64,000 nt of DNA from Gammaproteobacteria bacterium (lineage in GTDB: Bacteria; Pseudomonadota; Gammaproteobacteria; Chromatiales; Chromatiaceae), in contig JAGRGY010000001.1 in the NCBI GenBank assembly GCA_020445255.1, forward strand, positions 1 through 64,000, read 5' to 3'. This document shows, piece after piece, positions 45,239-53,393 of the stretch. Below the pieces are notes generated by a model that saw only the letters and a program-made list of their open reading frames with translations, had not been told where the DNA came from and did no database searches. Made by a program: the position numbers and the translations under genes. Each line of letters starts with the position of its first letter. Positions within the stretch are counted from its first letter, which is position 1.

Positions 45239-47338
45239 TTATCGTTCGCCATTGCCAACTGCTTGAGCCCGAATGTATTTCACAAGCGCGTTTATTTCCG
45301 CATCCGACAGCGCCATCCCCCAGGGTGGCATCATCGGACTCAGACCGCGCGCTCCGCCTCCGTTCTTGATGACCGCGATCAGGTCTTCATCCGTTCGCTG
45401 CGTCTGGAACTCTGCAGACGCGAAGTTCGGGACGGGTACTCCCAACTGCGACGAGTCCGGACCGTCTCCACGACCGCTCGGACCATGGCAACGGCTGCAA
45501 TTGGTTGAAAACAGGCCCTTCACGTCGGCGTCACTGACAGGCGCGGAGACGACGGGAGCCGAAGCCGCGGTGTCGCTGCTGGACTCACTCTTCGGTATCA
45601 GGCGGATGATTTCACCGCTTGATCCACTGGCGCTGCCCAGCGTGGTCAGTAGGATTTGGCCGTCCGGCGTTTCCACGAACGAGGTGATTCCACGCTGGGC
45701 ATACTGGTTCGCCTTGCCGAGCAGCTCGACTTTGGTGACGACCTCACCGGACGCCGGGAGTGCATAGATGTTTCCAGAGTAATTGTCTCCGAACAGATAC
45801 TTGCCCTGAAGCTTCGGATAGCGTTTTCCGCGATAGACGATGCCTCCGATCACGGCGCGCTCATAAGCCGTGTGTTGGTAGGTATAGATGGGCGCGACCT
45901 CATCACCCCAGAGCTTTTCCGGCCTGGGCTTTCCTGTTGCCTGGTTGCCCTCGATGTAGGGGAACTGGTAGTTGCCACCCTTACGCAGCAGATTGACCTC
46001 CTCCCAGACCGTGGAACCCACCTCGCCAGCCCACAGGTTGCCGTTCGCCGGGTCGAAGGCGATCCGGAACGGGTTGCGAAGTCCGACGGCATAAAATTCC
46101 TCGAGCACGCCTGGCACACCGGCGAACGGGTTGTCATTGGGGATGTAGTAGTCCTGCGTCTTGCCGTTGACCGGCTGCCGAATGATCGGGTGACTGATGG
46201 CACCGCCCCGCTGATCCACGTCGATACGGAGTACACCACCGCTGAGCCCCATGTCGATCCGCTGATGGGCGTCCGGATCGGTCATCTCACCGAAGGCGAC
46301 ATACAGAAATCCGTCGGGCCCGAACTCCACCGATCCACCGTTGTGGAATCCGTCTTCATCACGATCGATCTCCATCAACACCCGCTCGCTGGCACGGACA
46401 GCCTGCGGCTCACCCGAAGAAAGATCGAATCGTGAAAGATGGTTGATCTGCTGACCCTGCAATACACTGGTGTAATAGAGATAGATGAAGCCGCCGTTGC
46501 CCGATCCGGCGTTGCCAAACTCCGGGTGGAAATCGAAGCCGAGGGCGCCGTTCTCTGCATCGACCTCGCCCACGGTGTCCGAGAAATCCAAGACCAGGCT
46601 GGGCTGCCCGGGTTTGTTCCAGGGCATTCGATAAAGGCGGCCATGGCGTTCGAGAACGTACATTTCGTCGCTGCGGCCGGGTGGAAACTGGACCAGAATC
46701 GGCTGCAGGAAACTCCGACCTCCAATCGCGTTTTCAACAGTCCAGCCGCCTGTATCACTCGTGTTCAGATTTATTCGGATCTGCGTAATCAGATTGGCGA
46801 CATCGCGATCGGTCGTGAAAAGCTTCGCCAGGATGCCGGGAGACAGTGCAAGCAACAGGGCGATGACGCCGGGAACAGAGAAGACTCTGCGCAGCAAGGC
46901 ACGGAAAAACCCGCCGAGCGCAGCGACGAGTCCTGTTGCAGGTACGGCGGTCACGAAATAGAGGACCACGTAAATCAGCAGGCAGACGACAAAGATGCCC
47001 ACGATGAACTGGGGGTCGAAATTCACCGTGGTGGTGACGAACACCACCAACGACGAAATCGCGAATGCGACGGCCAACAGGAACACCTCGTTGACGGTTC
47101 GTTTCGCATCACCGGGACGCCAGGCACCCAGAAGCCACTGCGCCACCCCGAGAACGAGTGCGTGTATGACAAGGAAGTATTTGAAAACTATCCAGAAATC
47201 GGCGGAATCGTAGTTGACCTCAGGCAGCCTCAACAGCCACTTGGGGATGATGTCGACAACCCCCTGCAGCCAGTCGGCGATGAACACCGCACCGGCAACG
47301 ATGCCCAACTCCACGAATAGCGTCACCAGCCGTCGCAT
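45239..47338 (-). CDS. Membrane-anchored PQQ-type sugar dehydrogenase fused to cytochrome c
   Basis: A 699-residue three-part protein. Residues about 1-180 form roughly five membrane helices. Residues about 190-585 are a soluble-glucose-dehydrogenase-type six-bladed propeller (EMYVLERHGRLYRMP, GALGFDFHPEFG, HNGGSVEFGPDGFLYVAFGE, GLRNPFRIAFDPANGNLWAGEVG, GKYLFGDNYSGNIYAL). After a Ser/Ala linker, about 595-695 is a class-I cytochrome c with haem site CSRCH (614-618) and a distal Met in PMMPPWGM. It should oxidise a sugar in the periplasm and pass electrons to the respiratory chain. The ATG at 47338 follows GAGGTGG; a TTG at 47353 is the alternative. Confidence 0.87.
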   Translation of the reverse strand: MRRLVTLFVELGIVAGAVFIADWLQGVVDIIPKWLLRLPEVNYDSADFWIVFKYFLVIHALVLGVAQWLLGAWRPGDAKRTVNEVFLLAVAFAISSLVVFVTTTVNFDPQFIVGIFVVCLLIYVVLYFVTAVPATGLVAALGGFFRALLRRVFSVPGVIALLLALSPGILAKLFTTDRDVANLITQIRINLNTSDTGGWTVENAIGGRSFLQPILVQFPPGRSDEMYVLERHGRLYRMPWNKPGQPSLVLDFSDTVGEVDAENGALGFDFHPEFGNAGSGNGGFIYLYYTSVLQGQQINHLSRFDLSSGEPQAVRASERVLMEIDRDEDGFHNGGSVEFGPDGFLYVAFGEMTDPDAHQRIDMGLSGGVLRIDVDQRGGAISHPIIRQPVNGKTQDYYIPNDNPFAGVPGVLEEFYAVGLRNPFRIAFDPANGNLWAGEVGSTVWEEVNLLRKGGNYQFPYIEGNQATGKPRPEKLWGDEVAPIYTYQHTAYERAVIGGIVYRGKRYPKLQGKYLFGDNYSGNIYALPASGEVVTKVELLGKANQYAQRGITSFVETPDGQILLTTLGSASGSSGEIIRLIPKSESSSDTAASAPVVSAPVSDADVKGLFSTNCSRCHGPSGRGDGPDSSQLGVPVPNFASAEFQTQRTDEDLIAVIKNGGGARGLSPMMPPWGMALSDAEINALVKYIRAQAVGNGER

Positions 47339-48030
47339 CTTGTTCCACCTCAACTTTCAGCCTGCACACGCGCAGATGGGGTCGCACTATATCGACTTCT
47401 GGCGAACGAAACCTGCGGCACGCCGACATTTCACCACCCGCGGGGGGATCCGACGTTTCCCCCGCGACGAACGTGTCGGAATGGGCGAGTGTTCCGGATG
47501 ATGTGGACAATCGGATATCCCGGAATTGTGTAGCCCGACAGTAAAAAGAGGGTCCCCCGGGTGATCACGCGAAGCGAGGCGGGAGCCAGGGTGGATGAGC
47601 ATCGCCGGGGGGGCGGTATCTCGACGAGTACCTTCTGCAGCCGGCACAGCAGATGCACTGGGCTCGATGGGAACAAGGCCAGATGCCTGCGGGAACCCAG
47701 TCGTTCGGATGGTCACCGGGTACCGCGCATTCGCATCGATCGCAGCGAATGACCCGGTCTGTTCGACGCCCCGCTTCAGCCGCTCGTCGATCTCGTCGAA
47801 TTCGATCCAAAGCATCGACAGAAGATTCCGCCCGGCACACCGCGTATCGCAGGCCTCGTCATCGATGATGTGCGGCATCCAGTTGGCGGACGTCGGCGAC
47901 GGCCTGCTTCGCAATGCCGTGTGCCCGAGACAATCGGTCTTGCCTGGGGGATCGTCCGGGTTTGTCCGTCGAACGGCTGATCGCCGACTCAGTGCGGGAA
48001 CTGGCGTGCACTAGCCCGCGGATTGGAATG
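47339..48030. other. 692-bp gap between methyltransferase and dehydrogenase genes
   Basis: Frames on both strands (for example 47387-47914 minus and 47595-48014 plus) overlap each other and carry no family signal. The promoter of the dehydrogenase fusion gene probably lies near 47380-47400, where TATAGT is seen on the minus strand, but there is no good -35. Confidence 0.4.
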
Positions 48031-48810
48031 TCACTTGCCGGTCACCGATTCGTAGAAGCGCGTTAGCGCCTTGTTCTCGATCGAGGGATCCCGCTCGCAT
48101 TTGATGACGATGTTGCTGACCGGATAAAACGAGGTCGTCAGCGTGCCGACAATCTTTTTGACAAAGCGTTTGAACGGGTCGTTGACAACAGTCTTTTCCA
48201 CCACCCGAAAACCGAAGTACTCCAGATTCTCGATCAACGCCTTTTCGTTGAAGAAGGCACAGGAATTCGCGAAGCGCCCCTTCAACGGCGTGTCTTTGGG
48301 GCTTGGGGTATAGAGTGCGGCCCGACGGTTGTAATCATCGTAGATGCCGGTTTCGAGAATCATGGTGCCACCGCTCTTGACCAGGTCTCGCACCACTTTC
48401 AGCGCGCTGAACGGATATTTCAGGTGGTAGAGGACGCCGGCGAATATCACCAGATCGAACTGGCCGTGTTCCTCGGGATTGAGATCGAGCATGTTCACGT
48501 GCAAGGGTTCAATCTTCGAACCGAGGTGAGGCAAAATAACCTCACGCAGGCATTCGATATTGTGCTCGGTGTGGTCTGCACCCACGACGCGAGCGGCGCC
48601 CCGTTTCTCTGCCTCCAAGGCAAACAAACCGCTGGCACAGCCGATATCGATCGCGCTCTTGCCGGACAGATCCATGTCGCCGATGAGCTGCAAAACCTTT
48701 TTCTGCTTGACGTCTGTTGGCAGGCCCGGGGTCTTGATCCCATTGCCGAGGTCTATCGTCTGATAGAAGGTGTATTGGGAAAGCTTGTTGACAAGCTCTT
48801 CGTTTTCCAT
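48031..48810 (-). CDS. SAM-dependent methyltransferase (DUF1698/CmoB-like)
   Basis: A 259-residue class-I methyltransferase. Motif I is LSGKSAIDIGCASGLFALEAEKRGA (about 48-72), then VVGADHTEHNIECLRE. The later stretch FDLVIFAGVLYHLKYPFSALKVVRDLVKSGGTMILET (about 119-155) closely resembles CmoB/DUF1698 enzymes. Here it more likely methylates a sugar or lipid of the polysaccharide pathway than tRNA, because the flanking genes are surface-glycan genes. Its base composition is visibly lower in GC than the core genes, consistent with acquisition. Confidence 0.88.
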   Translation of the reverse strand: MENEELVNKLSQYTFYQTIDLGNGIKTPGLPTDVKQKKVLQLIGDMDLSGKSAIDIGCASGLFALEAEKRGAARVVGADHTEHNIECLREVILPHLGSKIEPLHVNMLDLNPEEHGQFDLVIFAGVLYHLKYPFSALKVVRDLVKSGGTMILETGIYDDYNRRAALYTPSPKDTPLKGRFANSCAFFNEKALIENLEYFGFRVVEKTVVNDPFKRFVKKIVGTLTTSFYPVSNIVIKCERDPSIENKALTRFYESVTGK

Positions 48811-49164
48811 CGAAGGCCTCTATCGGGTGAAGGCTGAAAGATGCGGTTTCAGTTGGATAAATCGGAGTGCAAAGGCTGACAAGTATCTGGCGCAGATCCG
48901 GAACTTACCCCAGCCACTCATCGCCGAGCGGAGACTAACACTTTGGCCGATGCATGAGAACATACGCCAGACCCCTACTGCCTTTCGCTTGCTGTGTGTA
49001 CGCCCTTCGCCTGTTTCCACACCTGACGTGATGCGCTTCCAGGGCCAGGATGAAATCAGACCAATGTCCACCGATCGGGACGAAACGAACGTCTCGACGG
49101 GATCCACCCGCGTGTCGCCGTATCGGGCGGTACCCGCTCATGATGGTGCTCGCGCGGCAATAGC
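48811..49164. other. 354-bp gap upstream of the methyltransferase
   Basis: No gene is evident. The promoter of the minus-strand methyltransferase should be in the part next to 48811, which is locally AT-richer. The remainder lies downstream of the STAS gene. No terminator hairpin was recognised. Confidence 0.4.
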
Positions 49165-49515
49165 TCATGCCGTCTTGATGTCGAATAGCTTGCCGAAGTT
49201 GGCGACTTCCAGCACGGTGTCGACCATCGATCCGCGACGAATCCGCAGACCCAGCCTGCAGGCACGGAACCTGTGCCGCAGCCGGACCAACATCCCCAGT
49301 GCGGCGCTGTCCAGGTAATCCACTTGGCACAGGTCGATGGTCAACGCGTTCGCCGAGGGTGGCAGTACCGCGACCACGTCGAGGAAGCCCCGGTGCCGCT
49401 CGAAGGTAAGGTTGCCCGCCACACGCACGCAGTAGTGGCCGGTCGGCTTCTCTTCCAGGTGAAAGTCCATCTGAGGATCGTTGTTCGTTTTGTTGACAGA
49501 TGCGATCACCGTCAT
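49165..49515 (-). CDS. STAS-domain protein (anti-sigma-factor-antagonist type)
   Basis: A 116-residue protein with a single STAS domain: YCVRVAGNLTFERHRGFLDVV (about 28-48) and ALTIDLCQVDYLDSAALGMLVRLRHRF (about 57-83, with the usual D-S phospho-acceptor loop), then LGLRIRRGSMVDTVLEVANFGKLF. Members act in partner-switching with kinase or anti-sigma proteins. No partner is adjacent; the nearest genes are a methyltransferase and a chemoreceptor. The start at 49515 (MTVIASVNKT) is uncertain, and Met at about residue 16 is possible. Confidence 0.82.
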   Translation of the reverse strand: MTVIASVNKTNNDPQMDFHLEEKPTGHYCVRVAGNLTFERHRGFLDVVAVLPPSANALTIDLCQVDYLDSAALGMLVRLRHRFRACRLGLRIRRGSMVDTVLEVANFGKLFDIKTA

Positions 49516-49893
49516 TAACGGTCCACATGGCGAATTCCTTGAACCGCTCAATACGACATTGTTTCTGGCGTGATTCGGATGTGCCGCAATGGCGTGCGGT
49601 CGTGACGCGTAGGTTCTGCCCCCTGAATCGGTTGCAATTTCCCCCCGCGGTGGTTGCACGTGGGGGCTTGCCGGGTCGCAGCCGGCCTTTTTGGGCGGGA
49701 CGTATCGAGTTTGGCACGGCATGGTGCTTCAACGCCGCGAACCGGGGTCGACAGCGGTCACCGACCGCCGTGGGCGCGGCCCCGGTCCTGGGTGGTGACA
49801 GACGGCGACGATATTCCGGGTGCCGGCTAAAGCGTTGGGGTCCGTGCGCCGCCACATCGGGGGTAATCGATTATCCCTTCAAGGATCCGCTGC
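49516..49893. other. 378-bp divergent region before the first chemoreceptor gene
   Basis: It separates the STAS gene (minus) from the MCP gene (plus). A weak sigma-28-like pair, TAAAGCGT at 49828-49835 and GCCGCCAC at 49848-49855, has 12-bp spacing and a poor -10. A short palindrome AATCGATT is at 49864-49871. Nothing else was recognised. Confidence 0.35.
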
Positions 49894-51552
49894 ATGAACC
49901 TGTTAACGCGCCTGAAGATCAGCACCCGCTTGTGGCTGTCATTTGCACTGTCACTGGTGCTCGTCGCCGCGGTCGCGGCGATCGGCCTGACCTGGCTCGC
50001 CTCTGAGGACGCGGCAATCGAGGAGCTGTACAGCACAACGCTGCATCACAGCCAGACGATTGCGGGCATCGAAAACCAGGTCCAGCGGGCCCGGGCGCAG
50101 CTGCTGCTCGCGCTGCAGCACGATCCGGCCGCCCCCGAGTCTGCAAGTCACCAGCATCCGGTGTCGGTGCACCTCGACAAGATCCGTGAGAGTCGCAAGA
50201 CAGTCGATACCTTGTGGGCCGATGTCAGGGGATCCGAACTCGACGACGAGGAGCAGGCGGCGGCGCAGGCCTACGAGGCAGAGAGCGGCGCGCTGCTCGA
50301 CGAAGGGCTGGGCGGTGCCATCTCGGCGGTCGAGCGCGGCGACTACCATGCCGCGTTCACCTTGGCGGTCGATGTCGTCAATCCCGCCTTCGAGCGCGCC
50401 GATGCGGCGTTGCAGACCCTGGTGCATCTGCAGGAGGCCGAGGGCAAGGTGCTGGTCGAGACGGCAAGGGCGCGCTTCCGTACCGGTGTGGCAGTGAATC
50501 TCGGGTTGCTGGCGTTGGCGGTGGTGACCCTTGGCATGACGGCTTTCATCACCGTGCGCAGCATCGGCCGGTCGGTGCAGCAGTTGGATGCGGCCGCGGT
50601 GCGGCTCGGCGACGGCGATCTCACGGTGCGCATTCCGATTACCGGTCGCGATGAACTCGCGCATGTTTCCGGCACCTTCAATCGCATCGCCGAGCAGTTC
50701 GCGTCGATCGTAAGCGAGCTGCAGTCCGCCGTCACGCAGATCGCCTCGGCCGCCGAGGAAACCTCGGTGGTGACGCAGCAGGCCAACGCCGGCATGGCAC
50801 GGCAGCATGAAGAGACCGAGCAGGTCGCGACCGCGATGACCGAGATGAACGCGACCGTGCATGACGTGGCGCGCAACGCGATCGAGGCGGCCGATGCCGC
50901 GCGTGCCGCCAACGCGTCGACCGACGAAGGCAAGCAGGTGGTAGGGCGCGCAGTCGAAGCCATCAGGCAGCTGGCGGCAGAAGTGGACCGGGCGTCGGGC
51001 GTCATCGGCGACCTACAGCACCAGACCGCGACCATCGGCAAGGTGCTGGACGTGATCCGCGGTGTGGCCGAGCAGACCAATCTGCTCGCGTTGAATGCTG
51101 CGATCGAGGCCGCGCGTGCCGGCGAACAGGGGCGTGGTTTCGCCGTGGTCGCGGACGAGGTGCGCACGCTGGCATCGCGCACGCAACAGTCGACCGACGA
51201 GATTCAGGACATGATCGCGCGCCTGCAGACCGGCGCGGCCGAGGCCGTGAAGGCGATGGAATCCGGACGCAGCCGTGCCCAGTCGGGGGTCGAGGAGGCC
51301 GAGCGCGCCACTGAGTCGCTCGCTTCGATCACCGAAGCGGTGAACCGCATTTCCGACATGAACGCACAGATCGCCAGCGCTGCCGAAGAACAGAGTGCCG
51401 TTGCAGAGGACATCAATCGCAACGTGACCAGCATCGCCAATGTCACCGAACAGACAGTCGGCGGCGCCACCCAGACCGCGGCCGCCAGTACCGAGATGGC
51501 GCAGCTCGCCTCGCGCCTGCAGGGGATGGTGGGACGGTTGCGCGTGAGCTGA
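49894..51552 (+). CDS. Methyl-accepting chemotaxis protein
   Basis: A 552-residue transmembrane chemoreceptor. TM1 is at about 13-35 ([23 protein letters not shown]), a periplasmic helical-bundle sensor at about 36-190, and TM2 at about 191-213. HAMP follows ([22 protein letters not shown]) and then a cytoplasmic signalling domain whose hairpin tip reads [35 protein letters not shown] (about 391-425). It has no C-terminal CheR-binding pentapeptide (ends GMVGRLRVS). The ligand cannot be told from sequence. It would control CheA and flagellar or pilus movement. Confidence 0.94.
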   Translation: MNLLTRLKISTRLWLSFALSLVLVAAVAAIGLTWLASEDAAIEELYSTTLHHSQTIAGIENQVQRARAQLLLALQHDPAAPESASHQHPVSVHLDKIRESRKTVDTLWADVRGSELDDEEQAAAQAYEAESGALLDEGLGGAISAVERGDYHAAFTLAVDVVNPAFERADAALQTLVHLQEAEGKVLVETARARFRTGVAVNLGLLALAVVTLGMTAFITVRSIGRSVQQLDAAAVRLGDGDLTVRIPITGRDELAHVSGTFNRIAEQFASIVSELQSAVTQIASAAEETSVVTQQANAGMARQHEETEQVATAMTEMNATVHDVARNAIEAADAARAANASTDEGKQVVGRAVEAIRQLAAEVDRASGVIGDLQHQTATIGKVLDVIRGVAEQTNLLALNAAIEAARAGEQGRGFAVVADEVRTLASRTQQSTDEIQDMIARLQTGAAEAVKAMESGRSRAQSGVEEAERATESLASITEAVNRISDMNAQIASAAEEQSAVAEDINRNVTSIANVTEQTVGGATQTAAASTEMAQLASRLQGMVGRLRVS

Positions 51553-51796
51553 ACCGGTGGATGAGCGGGCCGGGTACGCACCGGTCCGCATCGACCCGGT
51601 CGGGTGAATCGCGCCATGTCCCGCCTGGTTGGAGGGAGCGCAGCGGTCGTCGCGTGGCATTGCGTGCCGGCGAGAGCTCCGGGTACCTCGATGCGGCGTA
51701 CAGGGGCGCCGTGCGACCTAATTGCGCCGTTCCGACTCAAGTCGCGGCCGCCGCAGCCGTCGACAATTCACCCACCGCCTTCATGGAGCTTCGCAG

Positions 51797-53215
51797 GTGA
51801 GATCGCATCCGGTATCCAATCGTTGGTTCGTCGTGTTCGGCGCGGTGCTGATTCAGCTCAGTCTTGGCGCCATCTATGCCTGGTCGGTGTTCACTCCCGC
51901 GTTGAAAGAGGCCGGTTGGTCGAAGCTCGACACCCAGGCCGTGTTCGCCGTCGGCCTGGCGACGTTCGCCGTCGTCATGGTCTTTGCCGGTCGCCTGCTG
52001 AACACGCTGGGGCCGCGCAGGCTGGCGATCACCGGTGGTGTTACGCTCGGTGCCGGATACGCGGTGGCCGGTCTGGCGGGGGCAACGGACTTCTGGGTGG
52101 TGTGCTTCGGCATCGGTCTGATCGGCGGCGCCGGCATCGGTCTCGGATACGTTGTACCGATCGCCGTAGGCATGCGCTGGTTTCCGGACAAGAAGGGCAT
52201 GATCACCGGTCTCGCGGTGGCCGGGTTTGGCTTCGGGGCGATGGGCTGGGTCAAGATGGCAGGCTCGTGGGGGCACCTGATCGAATCGCATGGACTGGCC
52301 TCGACCTTCGTCATCTATGGCGCCGCCTATGCGGCACTGATCCTGGTGGGCAGCACCTGGATGCGGCTGCCGCCGAAAGGCTGGCAGCCGAAAGGTTTTG
52401 AGCCGTCGGCGCCGTCGGCCGCCAAGGGCCGCGAGAATTTCAACGTCGTCGAGATGTTGCGCACGCCGCAGTTCTATCTGGTCTTCGTCACGTTTGCGGT
52501 CAGCGCCGGCGCGGGCCTGATGTCGATCGGTCTGATGAAGCTGTACCCGATGGAGGCGTTGCAGGCGTCCGGTTACGGCGCGGTCGAGGCGAGCGCGATC
52601 GCGGGCACCGCGATGGCGGTGTTTTTCAGCCTCGCCAACGGCATCGGACGCATTGCCTGGGGGACCTTGAGCGACTACCTGGGACGGCGCCGGTCGGTTG
52701 TCATCATGACGGCGTCGCAGGCTGTTTTCCTGTTCGCGTTTGCAGGGATGGCGGGTAACGAGTACCTGCTCTATCTCGGCGCTGCGCTGATCGGTTTCAA
52801 CTTCGGTGGCAACTTCGCGCTGTTCCCGACCCTGACCGCGGACATTTTCGGCAACGACCGCGTGGGCCAGAACTACCCGTTCATCTTCCTGTCCTACGGT
52901 GTCGGCGGCATCGTCGGCCCGATGTTGGGCGGTATGCTCGGCGACCTGGGCAACTTTCCGCTGGCGTTCTCGATCTGCGCAGGCGCCTGCGCGATCGGTG
53001 CGGTCTGCATGGTGCTGGTCCATCATCCGGATCACGACGAGGCGCACCGCCCTGCCAGCGTGCATGGCTTTATGCACCAGATGCGCTGGGACCTGCTGGA
53101 GGATGTCATCGACCACGCGATCCATCCGGAGCATTTCCAGCGCGTGAGCCCGGCCGCGGTGCGCGACGCACTGCCGGCCCGCGAGATGGTACAGCGGCGC
53201 GGGATGTCGCGCTGA
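51797..53215 (+). CDS. OFA-family MFS transporter (oxalate/formate antiporter-like)
   Basis: A 472-residue 12-helix MFS protein from a GTG at 51797 with GGAG upstream. RWFVVFGAVLIQLSLGAIYAWSVFTPALKEAG (about 9-40) is the OFA-family signature. GAGIGLGYVVPIAVGMRWFPDKKGMITGLAVAGFGFGAM (about 113-151) and GRIAWGTLSDYLGRRRSVV (MFS loop motif) also match. It probably carries a monocarboxylate or dicarboxylate such as lactate, pyruvate, formate or oxalate. An extra soluble tail (about 415-472, rich in His) is unusual. It lies between two chemoreceptor genes. Confidence 0.9.
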   Translation: MRSHPVSNRWFVVFGAVLIQLSLGAIYAWSVFTPALKEAGWSKLDTQAVFAVGLATFAVVMVFAGRLLNTLGPRRLAITGGVTLGAGYAVAGLAGATDFWVVCFGIGLIGGAGIGLGYVVPIAVGMRWFPDKKGMITGLAVAGFGFGAMGWVKMAGSWGHLIESHGLASTFVIYGAAYAALILVGSTWMRLPPKGWQPKGFEPSAPSAAKGRENFNVVEMLRTPQFYLVFVTFAVSAGAGLMSIGLMKLYPMEALQASGYGAVEASAIAGTAMAVFFSLANGIGRIAWGTLSDYLGRRRSVVIMTASQAVFLFAFAGMAGNEYLLYLGAALIGFNFGGNFALFPTLTADIFGNDRVGQNYPFIFLSYGVGGIVGPMLGGMLGDLGNFPLAFSICAGACAIGAVCMVLVHHPDHDEAHRPASVHGFMHQMRWDLLEDVIDHAIHPEHFQRVSPAAVRDALPAREMVQRRGMSR

Positions 53216-53305
53216 TCTTGGGGCATGTCGCCCGTCGCGATACAAAACGCGTCGTACAGTGGATTTCCCCTGCTAGCTGACGGGCCTTGGGCGGCATCGC
53301 AGTCT

Positions 53306-53332
53306 TCAATTTTCGCTTGCCTTCGCCGTTAA
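53306..53332 (+). promoter_or_regulatory. Sigma-28 (FliA) promoter for the large MCP gene
   Basis: TCAATTTT (53306-53313), then exactly 11 bp, then GCCGTTAA (53325-53332). Against the consensus TAAAGTTT-N11-GCCGATAA this matches six of eight and seven of eight positions. It is 61 bp upstream of the MCP ATG at 53394, on the right strand. It places the receptor in the flagellar late-gene regulon. Confidence 0.75.
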
Positions 53333-53393
53333 CCCGTCAACAGGCGGTGGGTCCTCGCGCCCGCGTCGGACGCAACACCAAAGGGACATATCG

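Noticed and set aside
45656-46435. A 259-codon plus-strand frame antisense to the dehydrogenase fusion
   Set aside because: Shadow of a gene with clear propeller and haem motifs.
47387-47914. A 175-codon minus-strand frame and an overlapping plus-strand frame
   Set aside because: The two overlap and neither shows conserved motifs or a good start, so they are treated as gene-less DNA.
31441-49164. Sigma-54 promoters for exosortase-type regulation
   Set aside because: No TGGCAC-N5-TTGC element was found in the intergenic gaps on the correct strand.
49828-49855. Sigma-28-like promoter before the first chemoreceptor gene
   Set aside because: The spacing is 12 bp and the -10 matches poorly, unlike the two good sites further on.
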